The notes under the pieces were generated by a model that ran no database searches, was not told the DNA's origin, and saw nothing but the letters and a program-made list of their open reading frames with translations. A program made the position numbers and the translations under genes. From positions 1-64,000 of IMG/VR virus record IMGVR_UViG_3300027858_000005: a stretch of 64,000 nucleotides of DNA. The stretch is one strand, 5' to 3'. Below are positions 48,003 through 56,096 of this stretch, one piece after another (the first letter of the stretch is position 1; each line of letters starts with the position of its first letter). The DNA comes from a virus.

Positions 48003-50243
48003 TTACGGATTGTTGAAGTTTCTTTCAAGCGGCGCAACAAGCGTGAAATCGTTGGTCGTTGACCGTTGTATTGTACCAGTAGTTTCAACAAACTGCGCAA
48101 GGTCCGTTCCGATTGCCCGAACTGCGACCGCTGCGTCAGTAGCGGGTGTTCTTCCGCCCTGATCGTTGCCGTCGTAATCGTAGTCATAAGACACACTTGA
48201 ACCCGGCACAAGCCCGGTGATCGGTTGCGGGCTATGTGTGCTGTCCGAATTAACGATGATCGAATCAGGGCTGTCAATCGGGTTTTCGTCAACGCTACCA
48301 GAAACCGGGCCTTCGTCGGTCAGTGTTAGCGTGCTGTCGTATGCCTGAACATCGATATCAGAACTTGAATTGAAAGCGATGACCAAGAAGACGCCGTTGT
48401 TGTTCGGGTCAGTGAACCCGTTCAGGTTGATGTATTCGCCCGCTACAACGGTCGGGAATTGCGCGGTACAAGTGATGTTCGCGTCACTGCCGACAATCGT
48501 TCCAATTGACAAATCGGTAATGACCGTTCGCGTGGTGTACCGATAGAACATTGAATACGTTGCGGGTCCAGTGTCGTTCTGCAAGTTTTCATTGAAGAAA
48601 ATGTTGCCCGCTGCCACGAACGGAAACGTTCTGGTAAGACCGTCGTTATCAATAAACGAAATCCTGTTGGTATCCGCCGCATTGAAGTTGATGATCGTAA
48701 CACCCGTGCCGCCGCCGCTTGGATTGGTCGCAGCGAGTGTACCAAGCGAATCACCAACGAAGGCAAGTAATTCATCTGCCGTTTTGCCGGTAACAACGTC
48801 GTTACCCGGGGACAAAATATTGTCGTTGATGTTGGCCGCTTGCCGCAATGAAAATTGGACGTATTCGTAAACGAATTCGAGTGACAGCCCTTTTGCATCG
48901 ATCACGATTCCGAACGCTGCGTCAGTTTGTGGTGACTGGGTGCTTGCGCCGTCAGCGTTAAAGCCGCTGATGACCTGCGCCGTACCAAAGTATTCAATGG
49001 TGACTGTTGGCGACCTTGTGGAAACTGTTGCGTCTGCATTAAGAACCTTCAGGTCGGCAGAATTCGCCAACGGGAATCGATACACCTGATTCGTCAATAC
49101 GGTTACACCGATATCGGCGAGGGCAGCTTGCGCATAGGTCTTGCCGGAATCCGGGTCAAGTGCCGTGGTGAAACCTTCACGCAGGAACAGGGTTAGCAGG
49201 TTTCTGTTATCGACTGCAACGTCAGCGGTGCGTTCGTTCGGCGAGGTTGTCGCGGTGAATGACGCGGCGGTTACAGTAACGACGCCAGCGGTTACCGCAA
49301 GAACGTCGAAGGTGCCGTCGTTCACCGGGCTGGTGCCGCTGCAATTCTCGACGGTGATTTGACCGCCAACTTGAACGCCGTCAGTGATCCAGCTTCCACC
49401 GTCGTTCCGCGTGATGCTGTCGGTTCCGAAATCGAGTCCCAGACCAGCGCCGCCGCCGTTATTCACGACGCGGTTGTAAACCAAGACAGATTCGTTGACC
49501 GGGCCGTCGAAATCGAAGTCGATTGCAGCGCCCGTGTCGGTCGGGTCGTTGCCCTGCTGGTAGTACGCCCGGTCGGTTGCTTCAACAAACGGTCCCAGCG
49601 TAATAGCGCAAATGTACTGTTTGATCAATTCGCCGTCAGTGTCCAGTTCAGACCAGCCGCCAGTTCTAATCAGTTTTCGTGTGCGGAACGTTGCCGGGGA
49701 AGCGTTGGTGTCGTCCGCCGGATTCCAGTTTTCGGAAAATTCGTACTGTTCTGGGGTGATCGCAACCATCGGGAAGACAAACGGAATCAACGTGTCGTCG
49801 TCTTTCCATTCTTCTTTCAGGAACGAATAAAGTGCCTGTTCGGTGACGCCGTCGGCGTCAACACGCCCCTGTTCCAGCAGGTATATGTCACGATCACCCG
49901 TGGCGATGTGAACTGACTTCTGGTTGTCTGATTCTGGCGAACTGGCAGAATTGCCAAGCCACGTTATTGATTCAGACCCGGCGGTGACCGGGTTGTTGCC
50001 TGAAATCTTCTTCGCGGTGACTGAACTTGTCGTTGGTGACCCGCCGACTTCTTGGTATAAGCCGTTGTTGCGTCCGTCACTGTGGTCGCGGATTTCGAAG
50101 AATTCCCCGGCTATGATTACCGGAAGTGTTGCCGCTGAAGTGATGACTGCTTCGTCAAGTGGTGAACCAACGGTGAAGGTAACTGCGGCGGGGGCTGTAA
50201 TCGCGCCTTGCGAAAGATCGTCTGGATCAGTGCGAAGTGTCAT
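48003..50243 (-). CDS. large virion protein, 746 aa
   Basis: The start is ATG 50243 with GGAG upstream. The middle (RDIYLLEQGRVDADGVTEQALYSFLKEEWKDDDTLIPFVFPMVAITPEQYEF) is a motif shared by large structural proteins of many phages and by the Tat-signal protein at 158-490. Several repeated beta segments of the type VTVTAASFTATTSPNE follow. It is probably a major structural or decoration protein; its exact place in the particle is unknown. Confidence 0.7.
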   Translation of the reverse strand: MTLRTDPDDLSQGAITAPAAVTFTVGSPLDEAVITSAATLPVIIAGEFFEIRDHSDGRNNGLYQEVGGSPTTSSVTAKKISGNNPVTAGSESITWLGNSASSPESDNQKSVHIATGDRDIYLLEQGRVDADGVTEQALYSFLKEEWKDDDTLIPFVFPMVAITPEQYEFSENWNPADDTNASPATFRTRKLIRTGGWSELDTDGELIKQYICAITLGPFVEATDRAYYQQGNDPTDTGAAIDFDFDGPVNESVLVYNRVVNNGGGAGLGLDFGTDSITRNDGGSWITDGVQVGGQITVENCSGTSPVNDGTFDVLAVTAGVVTVTAASFTATTSPNERTADVAVDNRNLLTLFLREGFTTALDPDSGKTYAQAALADIGVTVLTNQVYRFPLANSADLKVLNADATVSTRSPTVTIEYFGTAQVISGFNADGASTQSPQTDAAFGIVIDAKGLSLEFVYEYVQFSLRQAANINDNILSPGNDVVTGKTADELLAFVGDSLGTLAATNPSGGGTGVTIINFNAADTNRISFIDNDGLTRTFPFVAAGNIFFNENLQNDTGPATYSMFYRYTTRTVITDLSIGTIVGSDANITCTAQFPTVVAGEYINLNGFTDPNNNGVFLVIAFNSSSDIDVQAYDSTLTLTDEGPVSGSVDENPIDSPDSIIVNSDSTHSPQPITGLVPGSSVSYDYDYDGNDQGGRTPATDAAVAVRAIGTDLAQFVETTGTIQRSTTNDFTLVAPLERNFNNP

Positions 50244-50685
50244 GGGTCTGAATCTCCAAAGCTGCAAAATTCGCGCAATACGCGCGGGGAATGAATTTTA
50301 ACCCCTTCAAGGCTTCCCGCAGCAAGGGTTCAGTTCCGACAATTGTAGCTGATTGCAGGAACTTTGTGCAACCCATAGGAACCGAATCGAACAAAAACAA
50401 ACAACCGACATTTTCCATCGGTTCTTCGTTGTCGAGATAGAATAGCGCGTTTCGCGGTGCTTGTGGTAGCGAAAACGTAGGAATTCCAGTGAAAATCTTA
50501 GATTCAACCCGGCTTTTCCGGGTATCGTAACAGTGAACAGGTCGCCCCAGACTAGCGATAACCCCTATCGGTTTCGTGTGATTCAGTATTCCTGCAACGA
50601 CCGTGTTTCCGAACTTGTAGTTCGAGCCCCGACAAACTTCGTATATCAGGCTGTTAAGGCTGGGTAACTTCTTCCCCTGCGTCAT
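50227..50685 (-). CDS. virion-region protein, 152 aa
   Basis: I start it at ATG 50685 (MTQGKKLPSLNSLIYEVC), which overlaps the end of the acidic gene by 32 bp; longer readings are out-of-frame shadows of that gene. It is alpha/beta with FGNTVVAGILNHTKPIGVIASLG and ALFYLDNEEPMENVGCLFLFDSVP. The family is unknown. It lies between the acidic protein and the 746-aa virion protein. Confidence 0.55.
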   Translation of the reverse strand: MTQGKKLPSLNSLIYEVCRGSNYKFGNTVVAGILNHTKPIGVIASLGRPVHCYDTRKSRVESKIFTGIPTFSLPQAPRNALFYLDNEEPMENVGCLFLFDSVPMGCTKFLQSATIVGTEPLLREALKGLKFIPRAYCANFAALEIQTHDTSH

Positions 50686-51118
50686 TGCCCGCTTCAGGTT
50701 GCGCGTCGTCAGCAACTTCGGGGTCGCCTTCCGCAACTGCATCGGCTTCTTCTTCTGTAACATCGGGGTCGGCTTGCTCCGCATCGGCATTTGCATCGGC
50801 TGTTGTTCCTTCTGGTGGCGTTTCTGGTTCTGGGTCAACTGGTGCCGCATCTTCGTCAACCCAATTGCCAGCAGTATCGAAGAAATGAATTTCAGTTTCC
50901 GGGGCCGCTTTTCGGTATGTTGCGGCGATTAATTCCGCCCGGGCAGAATCGTTTTGAATGGCGACGGATGCGCAGTTGCGTAAATTGCCGACGCCTTTGA
51001 AGCGAACGGCGGTTGTCAAGTTCGCCAAATGACCTTCATTTCGAATCCTGTTGGCGATATCTTTCGCGGCGGCTTCGCTGCCGGGGGAATAGTAAATTAT
51101 GGCGAGTTGTTTTGACAT
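50654..51118 (-). CDS. virion-region protein with long acidic tail, 154 aa
   Basis: The N-terminal 75 residues form an alpha/beta unit (QLAIIYYSPGSEAAAKDIANRIRNEG). The rest is a low-complexity tail of Asp, Glu, Ala and Pro (VDPEPETPPEGTTADANADAEQ and on). It follows the capsid gene after a terminator-like hairpin, so it is probably made at lower levels. A role in capsid decoration or assembly is inference. Confidence 0.6.
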   Translation of the reverse strand: MSKQLAIIYYSPGSEAAAKDIANRIRNEGHLANLTTAVRFKGVGNLRNCASVAIQNDSARAELIAATYRKAAPETEIHFFDTAGNWVDEDAAPVDPEPETPPEGTTADANADAEQADPDVTEEEADAVAEGDPEVADDAQPEAGNDAGEEVTQP

Positions 51119-51135
51119 GGTGGCGTTCTCCGCTA

Positions 51136-51169
51136 GTTAAAAATGGGGGCTCCCCTGACAGAAGCCCCC
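51136..51169 (-). terminator. terminator-like hairpin after the major capsid gene
   Basis: GGGGGCT and AGCCCCC flank an 11-nt loop and are followed leftward by ATTTTTAA. It probably lowers transcription beyond the capsid gene. Confidence 0.7.
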
Positions 51170-51186
51170 GGAACTACCCTGACAAT

Positions 51187-52221
51187 TTAGAGTTGTGAAC
51201 GGATGACCACACCCGGCAAGTCTTTGTTGTCGTCCATCACTGAATCCCAGTTGGAACTGGTGCCCAGTGCGGCTTCGTCGGGGTTAACCCCGCCGTTTGC
51301 GACATCCCACTTGATACCTTTCAGACCCATGTTGTAGGCAAATTCACCTTGCAAACGGGTTACCAGATTTTCTTGCCCGGTAATGACTTCGGTATGAAGC
51401 ATGTCTTCTTCGCTGTCTTCGGCGACACAACTATTTTCAACCAGACCCAAAGTCGCGTACTGGGTAGGTGAAACACTGTCGTCGATCAGTGCAGCCGAAT
51501 CGGTAATCAGAACCGGACGGTTCAGGGTGACCGGCGTCGCTGTGGCAACGTTGAAGTTTGAAACACCGTCAATGTTATCGGTGATCTGTGAAGATACCAA
51601 CTCGTAATACGGCTTCGAGTGCATGACCCAGATTTTGACCCGGCTGGCGGCGTCGCCAAACAGTGCCAGACCGTTGACAAGGTCGAGCGTGTCAAGACCG
51701 GCTTGCGGACTTGCACCGCCAGCGTCGCCGTCATACACAAGACCAGCTTGTGCAGTGATCCCGGCAACTAACGATGTAACGCAGGCGTCAAGCATTTCGA
51801 CTTGCATTGCTTTCGCGATTTGCTCACCGAGCAAGAACGAAAGAACTTCAAGATCAGCCGAAGCGCCCAGCTTGCGGAATGAATCGAGAGTTTGATCGAT
51901 AGGCCCGATACGACGATTCAGCTTCACGCTGATGAATTCTTCGATAGGGACGGCGCTTGATGCTACTGCCGGATTTGCGGGGGACACGTTAACTTCCCGG
52001 CGCTGGATGATATTTGCAACGTTCTTGAAGAACGATTCTTGTGCGAAGTCACCTTTCTGACGATTGGTAACCATGCGGATTGCATTCAGCGATTGCGCGT
52101 TAAACGCATTCGATACCTGAACGAGAGTTTCAGACATGCCCGAATGGACAAGTTCTGGGTAGATAATTCCTTCTGGTAATCTACCAACACCAGCGAACGA
52201 TTCGCGAGTACCTTCTGTCAT
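51187..52221 (-). CDS. major capsid protein
   Basis: The protein has 344 aa. It contains SFFKNVANIIQRREVNVSPANPAVASSAVPIEEFISVKLNRRIGPIDQTLDSFRKLG and WVMHSKPYYELVSSQITDN, the pattern of HK97-fold coat proteins of podo- and siphophages. No long N-terminal delta domain is present; a separate scaffold gene lies just upstream. It ends PGVVIRSQL. Confidence 0.85.
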   Translation of the reverse strand: MTEGTRESFAGVGRLPEGIIYPELVHSGMSETLVQVSNAFNAQSLNAIRMVTNRQKGDFAQESFFKNVANIIQRREVNVSPANPAVASSAVPIEEFISVKLNRRIGPIDQTLDSFRKLGASADLEVLSFLLGEQIAKAMQVEMLDACVTSLVAGITAQAGLVYDGDAGGASPQAGLDTLDLVNGLALFGDAASRVKIWVMHSKPYYELVSSQITDNIDGVSNFNVATATPVTLNRPVLITDSAALIDDSVSPTQYATLGLVENSCVAEDSEEDMLHTEVITGQENLVTRLQGEFAYNMGLKGIKWDVANGGVNPDEAALGTSSNWDSVMDDNKDLPGVVIRSQL

Positions 52222-52264
52222 GATTTTTACCTGCTAGTTAACGAGATTAATAAAACTCAAGCGG

Positions 52265-53071
52265 TCAAGCGGGCAAATTCTGAAAAGTTTCATCGTCATG
52301 TTCACGTATGAACACGACCTTTTCCTTCGCCGTCATGTTGCTTCGCTTAAGATCAGAAGGGATCACCCCTTTTTTGCCAGATTGTTCGCTGCCGGGTCCG
52401 CCGGGTGGAGTCCCACCGCCCGATTTAACATCCGCGTCAAACGCCTTGGCGAAAGTTGGTTGGTCACGCATCTCGCTAACCAGTTCATCAACGGTAATGA
52501 ACTTACCATCGCCGTTCACCCGTGGGTTCCCGGCGTCGTCGATGACTTGATTTGAAAATCTACCGTTGTCATCTTCGACCATAATTACATGCTTCTTCAC
52601 ATGTGGAAGCAACAATTCACTGTTGCCCTTTAGCTTATTCAACGCCGAATTCACTTCCGCGTCAACAGTTTTTTCACGAAGCGCCCCCATTAGTTTTTCT
52701 TCGCGCTTGATATGCTTGTCTAATTCTTTTTGCTGTTTCTCGTTTTGCTGGGCTGCAAGCGTTTCCCATTGACCCTTCTTTTCAAGGTCCGCGTTCTTGG
52801 CGTCTTCTTCCGCCTGAACCAGTCTGGCGAATTCTTCCGGCTCGATGTCACCGTACTTTTCGCGCAGTTCTCGCAACTCCCGGGAAGCGGCTTTATTGTT
52901 GTCGCGTTCCTTACCGAGTGCTGATTTCAAACCCGACACATCTTCGATTTCGGTGTTCGACGTGTAATTCGATAAAATCTTCAGGCGGTAAGAACCGTCG
53001 TCGAGTTTTGTATAATTATCGTGTAGTGATTCTTCCAGCCCGTCAAGGTTGGTTAGAGTGGCTTCAAGCAT
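52265..53071 (-). CDS. scaffolding protein
   Basis: The protein has 268 aa from ATG 53071 (MLEATLTNLDGL), after GGGAAG. The longer reading starts in the early-promoter region and is unlikely. The centre is a long charged coiled coil (ALGKERDNNKAASRELRELREKYGDIEPEEFARLVQAEEDAKNADLEKKGQWETLAAQQ), with a flexible GGGTPPGGPGSEQSGKKG linker and a basic helical C-terminus, the usual coat-binding end. It lies directly upstream of the capsid gene. Confidence 0.8.
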   Translation of the reverse strand: MLEATLTNLDGLEESLHDNYTKLDDGSYRLKILSNYTSNTEIEDVSGLKSALGKERDNNKAASRELRELREKYGDIEPEEFARLVQAEEDAKNADLEKKGQWETLAAQQNEKQQKELDKHIKREEKLMGALREKTVDAEVNSALNKLKGNSELLLPHVKKHVIMVEDDNGRFSNQVIDDAGNPRVNGDGKFITVDELVSEMRDQPTFAKAFDADVKSGGGTPPGGPGSEQSGKKGVIPSDLKRSNMTAKEKVVFIREHDDETFQNLPA

Positions 53072-53165
53072 TTGTTGGCTTCCCGCTATTATTAACGCAG
53101 AATTGATTATATTCCTGAATGAGAACAAAAGGCAAACTTTTATGTGAAAATAATTACAAAAACCC

Positions 53166-53193
53166 TTGCGTTCTGCTAATGTGGTGCTATAAT
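53166..53193 (+). promoter_or_regulatory. early promoter, rightward
   Basis: TTGCGT, a 16-bp spacer (TCTGCTAATGTGGTGC) and TATAAT, then TATAACACTTAG. It drives the three-gene rightward island inside the virion operon. Confidence 0.85.
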
Positions 53194-53230
53194 TATAACA
53201 CTTAGAAAGCAAACAGAAAGGAAAAACGAA

Positions 53231-53494
53231 ATGCATACAGAAACAATTTTACGTTACCGAGTAGTTAAACTTGAAGATCGCGGCCCGGAAGTTCGTAAGG
53301 CACTTGAAGAACGCGGAATCGACCCGGACAACAACTGGAAGCTGATTTGGTCTTTTGACAACGAAGCCGATGCCATCGAACAAATGAACGATGAAATCGA
53401 AGACGATAAAGAATACGGTCTTGATAAATACACCACTTACAAGATCATCGACAACGGCAAAACCGAACAACGTAAAGTAGAAAGCTGGTTCTAG
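53231..53494 (+). CDS. hypothetical protein, 87 aa
   Basis: A charged alpha/beta protein (TILRYRVVKLEDRGPEVRKALEERGIDPDNNWKLIWSFDNEADAIEQMNDEIEDDKEYGLDKYTTYKIIDN). It has the standard early leader. It is the first gene of an early island that runs against the virion operon. The function is unknown. Confidence 0.7.
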   Translation: MHTETILRYRVVKLEDRGPEVRKALEERGIDPDNNWKLIWSFDNEADAIEQMNDEIEDDKEYGLDKYTTYKIIDNGKTEQRKVESWF

Positions 53495-53500
53495 TTAAAC

Positions 53501-53518
53501 GCCCGGGGCAACCCGGGC
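53501..53518 (+). other. GC-rich RNA hairpin between early genes
   Basis: GCCCGGG and CCCGGGC flank GCAA, right after the 87-aa gene and before the next ribosome-binding leader. Confidence 0.5.
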
Positions 53519-53538
53519 AAACAGAAAGGAAAAATGAA

Positions 53539-53844
53539 ATGAAAGTAACAAACGTAAATTATGGTAAAAGCCCGCTTTTCGAAGTGATGACTGAAGACGG
53601 TCCCGGCGATGGTTACAATTTGTTTGTCGTCGCACAAGGTCCGAACGGTTCAGTGTTTACTCACGAAATGCGTTTTGAATATTACGAAACTGAACGCGCC
53701 GAAGCTTTTGCGAAGCGTGTCGAAGCTAAAGGTGAAGTTGATTTAGCGTATTGGTCAGAAGGCACACCGTGGGATTGTTACGCGACGCCCCAGACTTACG
53801 AAGAAGAACGCGCCGAAGCATTGTTCAACGAAGGATATTATTAA
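53539..53844 (+). CDS. hypothetical protein, 101 aa
   Basis: An acidic protein with FEVMTEDGPGDGYNLFVVAQGPNGSVFTHEMRFEYYETERAEAFAKRVEAKGEVDLAYW, a beta sheet followed by a helix. It has the AGAAAGGAAAAATGAA leader. No family is recognised. Confidence 0.7.
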   Translation: MKVTNVNYGKSPLFEVMTEDGPGDGYNLFVVAQGPNGSVFTHEMRFEYYETERAEAFAKRVEAKGEVDLAYWSEGTPWDCYATPQTYEEERAEALFNEGYY

Positions 53845-53855
53845 ACACTAACTAC

Positions 53856-53868
53856 GCCCCTTCGGGGC
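53856..53868 (+). other. UUCG-type RNA hairpin
   Basis: GCCCC TTCG GGGC, between the second and third genes of the rightward island, followed directly by GGAGAAAGGAAAATG. Confidence 0.5.
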
Positions 53869-53881
53869 AGGAGAAAGGAAA

Positions 53882-54157
53882 ATGGCAATACGAAACAAAT
53901 ACTACGAAGTGACCGTCAACGGTCGCGGAAAATTCCCGCTGGACATGTTGCGCTATTCTCGCGCGTTCCCAGTTACCGAAGCGGATGCGGCAACAATGGA
54001 ATTCGACAGCAACAACCGCGAAGACTACCGCCGCCGCCGAACTGTTCGCATCGGCTTACACGCTGGAAACTACCTGACCGCGTTCAACTGCTGTCGCCGT
54101 TTCGAGTCCTTCGGCTGGAAAGCTGAAGTCACTTTCGAAGAACGTGTTGCTGGCTAA
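53882..54157 (+). CDS. hypothetical protein, 91 aa
   Basis: A basic, mixed alpha/beta protein (NKYYEVTVNGRGKFPLDMLRYSRAFPVTEADAATMEF, then RRRRTVRIGLHAGNYLTAFNCCRRFESFGWKAEVTFEE). Similar composition occurs in small phage early proteins. It converges with the methyltransferase gene, overlapping it by 4 bp. Confidence 0.7.
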   Translation: MAIRNKYYEVTVNGRGKFPLDMLRYSRAFPVTEADAATMEFDSNNREDYRRRRTVRIGLHAGNYLTAFNCCRRFESFGWKAEVTFEERVAG

Positions 54158-54651
54158 AGTCGAAACAGCCCATAAGACCAGACGCGCGTTTTTTCAAAGC
54201 CGCGCTTGGTTTTATGGTGCAATATTTCGGTAGGTTCGAGCCCGGGCAAACCGTCGATGTCGCAGTACGTCGCAAAAAGCCACGGGATTCCGCTACGCTT
54301 GAAATTATTGATCGCGGCTTCTACCGCCCCGGGTGCATACAGATGATTCAAAACATAGATGCACTGAATCATATCGAACACCGCTGGCACGATTTCCCGG
54401 GTACAATCAAACTCGATGATCATGCGTTCGCGCGGGTGCGCGTCGAATCCCTGCACTGCGACCGTGTCGAGCCATTTAATTTCGTTCATCCAGTTTTGAT
54501 CGCCGCAACCCACATCAGCGATTGATTGAATCTTGTAGGAATGCACAAGCTTTGGTAATTCTTGCCGGATCAGTTCAGTTTCAGCAATCCGAGCACCCTT
54601 GCCGCAAGGTGTTTCAGGCATTCCGCTGTGCCAGTAATTCGGATAATTCAC
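54154..54651 (-). CDS. class I SAM-dependent methyltransferase
   Basis: The protein has 165 aa from GTG 54651, which overlaps the MuF-like gene stop as GTGA and has GGAAG five bases upstream. It has motif I (QSIADVGCGDQNWM), FDAHPRE and FDMIQCIYVLNHLYAPGAVEAAI. Small methyltransferases of this type (with an N-terminal YWHSGMPETP) can modify nucleotides or glycans. Its place inside the head module is unexpected. Confidence 0.7.
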   Translation of the reverse strand: MNYPNYWHSGMPETPCGKGARIAETELIRQELPKLVHSYKIQSIADVGCGDQNWMNEIKWLDTVAVQGFDAHPRERMIIEFDCTREIVPAVFDMIQCIYVLNHLYAPGAVEAAINNFKRSGIPWLFATYCDIDGLPGLEPTEILHHKTKRGFEKTRVWSYGLFRL

Positions 54652-55412
54652 AGTGCTTCCAGTTGGTCGAGTGTTAACGGGTTGCCACGAAAATCGACCA
54701 ATTGTGACAAGGTGATTTTCCCTGACCGCCATAGTCGAGCGCGCCCGGGTCCGAGCAGGTTATCTTGAAAGGTTTTCGATTTGCGCTTCAAAAATCCGTC
54801 GAACGTGATGTCGCCGGGTACTTGCCCGTCCATGCTAGCGCGTGCAGCAAGCGGAACTTCTGTGCCGTCGATGCCCAGTTCTTCTAGTGATTTCATGACA
54901 GGAACCAAACGGCTTCGGCAATTGAAATGTCGGGGCGGTCCGCCATTAAACGGAAGCGTGCTGGGGTCGACGGGTTCCAGTGTGTTGACGTCCCAGACCT
55001 GCCCAGAATACGCGATGCAAATGTCGCTGGTGCGGCTGTCCAATGTGCTTATCTGCTGAATCGCCTTAACCACGTCGTTCATTTCTTGGAACGATTGCAG
55101 GGCGGCTTTGTTGACCACTTCAGCCATTGCGGTTCTTACCAAAGCTTCAGCGTTCCGGCGAGAAGTCGACATAACCCCGGGAACTTCAACCCCAGCGACC
55201 ACGCCGCCAGTAATCCGGGTCGTTGCCTGTATTGTCGATTCCCCGGCTTCAAGCGATAGCCGTACCTGATCCATTACCGCTTGTTGTGTCTGCCGGGAAT
55301 TGCGGCGCGTCCATTCCAGCAGGGTTGCCCCTTCAATGACGATTCCTGAAGCAATGGAAGCCGTTACAAACGCTGGCAATTCTTCCGTATTAAATTCAAT
55401 AACTTCGGTCAA
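54648..55412 (-). CDS. MuF-like / SPP1 gp7-like head protein
   Basis: The protein has 254 aa. It has the family core: AEALVRTAMAEVVNKAALQSFQEM, then QQISTLDSRTSDICIAYSGQVWDVN, LPFNGGPPRHFNCRSRLVPV, with the Cys and His-Phe-Asn-Cys-Arg-Ser pattern. It is a minor head protein that may be ejected with the DNA. MuF proteins often carry a C-terminal toxin; here the end (FRGNPLTLDQLEAL) is short and non-toxic in appearance. Confidence 0.85.
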   Translation of the reverse strand: MTEVIEFNTEELPAFVTASIASGIVIEGATLLEWTRRNSRQTQQAVMDQVRLSLEAGESTIQATTRITGGVVAGVEVPGVMSTSRRNAEALVRTAMAEVVNKAALQSFQEMNDVVKAIQQISTLDSRTSDICIAYSGQVWDVNTLEPVDPSTLPFNGGPPRHFNCRSRLVPVMKSLEELGIDGTEVPLAARASMDGQVPGDITFDGFLKRKSKTFQDNLLGPGRARLWRSGKITLSQLVDFRGNPLTLDQLEAL

Positions 55413-55717
55413 GACTTCGCCCGCTGTTTTGTCAACAGAACTTTGCGCAGGTCAATCAAATACCGCTTTCGGTCGGCTTCGTCTTCAGTCAGCGCGCGCC
55501 GTTCCCTGATGGTACGCAATAACTTCAATTCCAGTTCGACGCGTTGCAGGTCAAGTTCAATATTGCCCGCTATCATTTCCGAGATTATCGCGGCGTGCTG
55601 TTTCTCGCGCTGGTTCTGGTCGTAGGCGTAAGCACCGCCCATCAACCCCAAAAAAACGCAAACGGTCGTGATAACACTGCCATAAATCTTTTGTGTTGTG
55701 GTCGCTTTAAAATTCAT
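55409..55717 (-). CDS. single-span membrane protein with coiled coil, 102 aa
   Basis: The N-terminal span is YGSVITTVCVFLGLMGGAYAY, followed by a long coiled coil (AAIISEMIAGNIELDLQRVELELKLLRTIRERRALTEDEADRKRY). The topology is N-in with a helical periplasmic domain, like an i-spanin, but no partner lipoprotein is adjacent. It lies in the unusual membrane/secreted block. The function is unknown. Confidence 0.6.
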   Translation of the reverse strand: MNFKATTTQKIYGSVITTVCVFLGLMGGAYAYDQNQREKQHAAIISEMIAGNIELDLQRVELELKLLRTIRERRALTEDEADRKRYLIDLRKVLLTKQRAKS

Positions 55718-56046
55718 GGCAAATTCTCCTTGACGATTTTGACGGCGGTTTTCGCCTCGACCCGGGCTATTCGACGCCCAGCAGCTTTGATAATTCCGTT
55801 GATTTCTGAATACGCGGTTCTGGTAGCGATGCCCACTTCACGGTTCAGTTTGACAAGGCGACGCGCCCGGGCTTTGACTTGCTTGGTTCCGTTAACGTCA
55901 ATGCGAAGCATTAGCATCACGATTTCGGTTTCGAGTTGGTCAAGGCGGGTGTCGACTTCCCGGCGAACAGCGGCGTCGGCGCGCTTGTACCGGATGTCCT
56001 GCGCGATTATGTCATCACGTATCGATTCGGCGGCTGTTTCGGGCAT
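55714..56046 (-). CDS. helical basic protein, 110 aa
   Basis: A highly charged all-helical protein (IRDDIIAQDIRYKRADAAVRREVDTRLDQLETEIVMLMLRIDVNGTKQVKARARRLVKLNREVG). It starts TAATG with the 16-aa basic peptide. It may bind nucleic acid or act as an internal head protein; this is inference from charge and place. Confidence 0.6.
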   Translation of the reverse strand: MPETAAESIRDDIIAQDIRYKRADAAVRREVDTRLDQLETEIVMLMLRIDVNGTKQVKARARRLVKLNREVGIATRTAYSEINGIIKAAGRRIARVEAKTAVKIVKENLP

Positions 56047-56096
56047 TAATATTTCCTGCGACGTTGCCTTTTTTGTTTGCGTTTCTTTTTCGACAT
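56046..56096 (-). CDS. 16-aa highly basic micropeptide
   Basis: MSKKKRKQKRQRRRKY: 11 of 16 residues are Lys or Arg. The ATG overlaps the stop of the collagen-like gene (ATGA) and the stop shares TAATG with the next gene, so the spacing is exact on both sides. This is the best evidence it is translated. It might neutralise packaged DNA or bind RNA. It could also be only a coupling linker. Confidence 0.45.
   Translation of the reverse strand: MSKKKRKQKRQRRRKY

Noticed and set aside
50686-50859. Longer N-terminus for the 152-aa virion-region protein
   Set aside because: The extra residues (Lys/Gln/Met-rich) are a shifted reading of the acidic tail of the neighbouring gene.
53072-53236. Longer N-terminus for the scaffold protein
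   Set aside because: It would run through the early promoter at 53166 and lacks a ribosome-binding site; ATG 53071 has one.
54652-54732. Longer N-terminus for the methyltransferase at 54154
   Set aside because: It overlaps the end of the MuF-like gene; the GTGA junction at 54651 with GGAAG upstream is the better start.
54648-55412. MuF-linked toxin domain
   Set aside because: The C-terminus is short and ends with the usual FRGNPLTLDQL motif; no toxin motif is seen.
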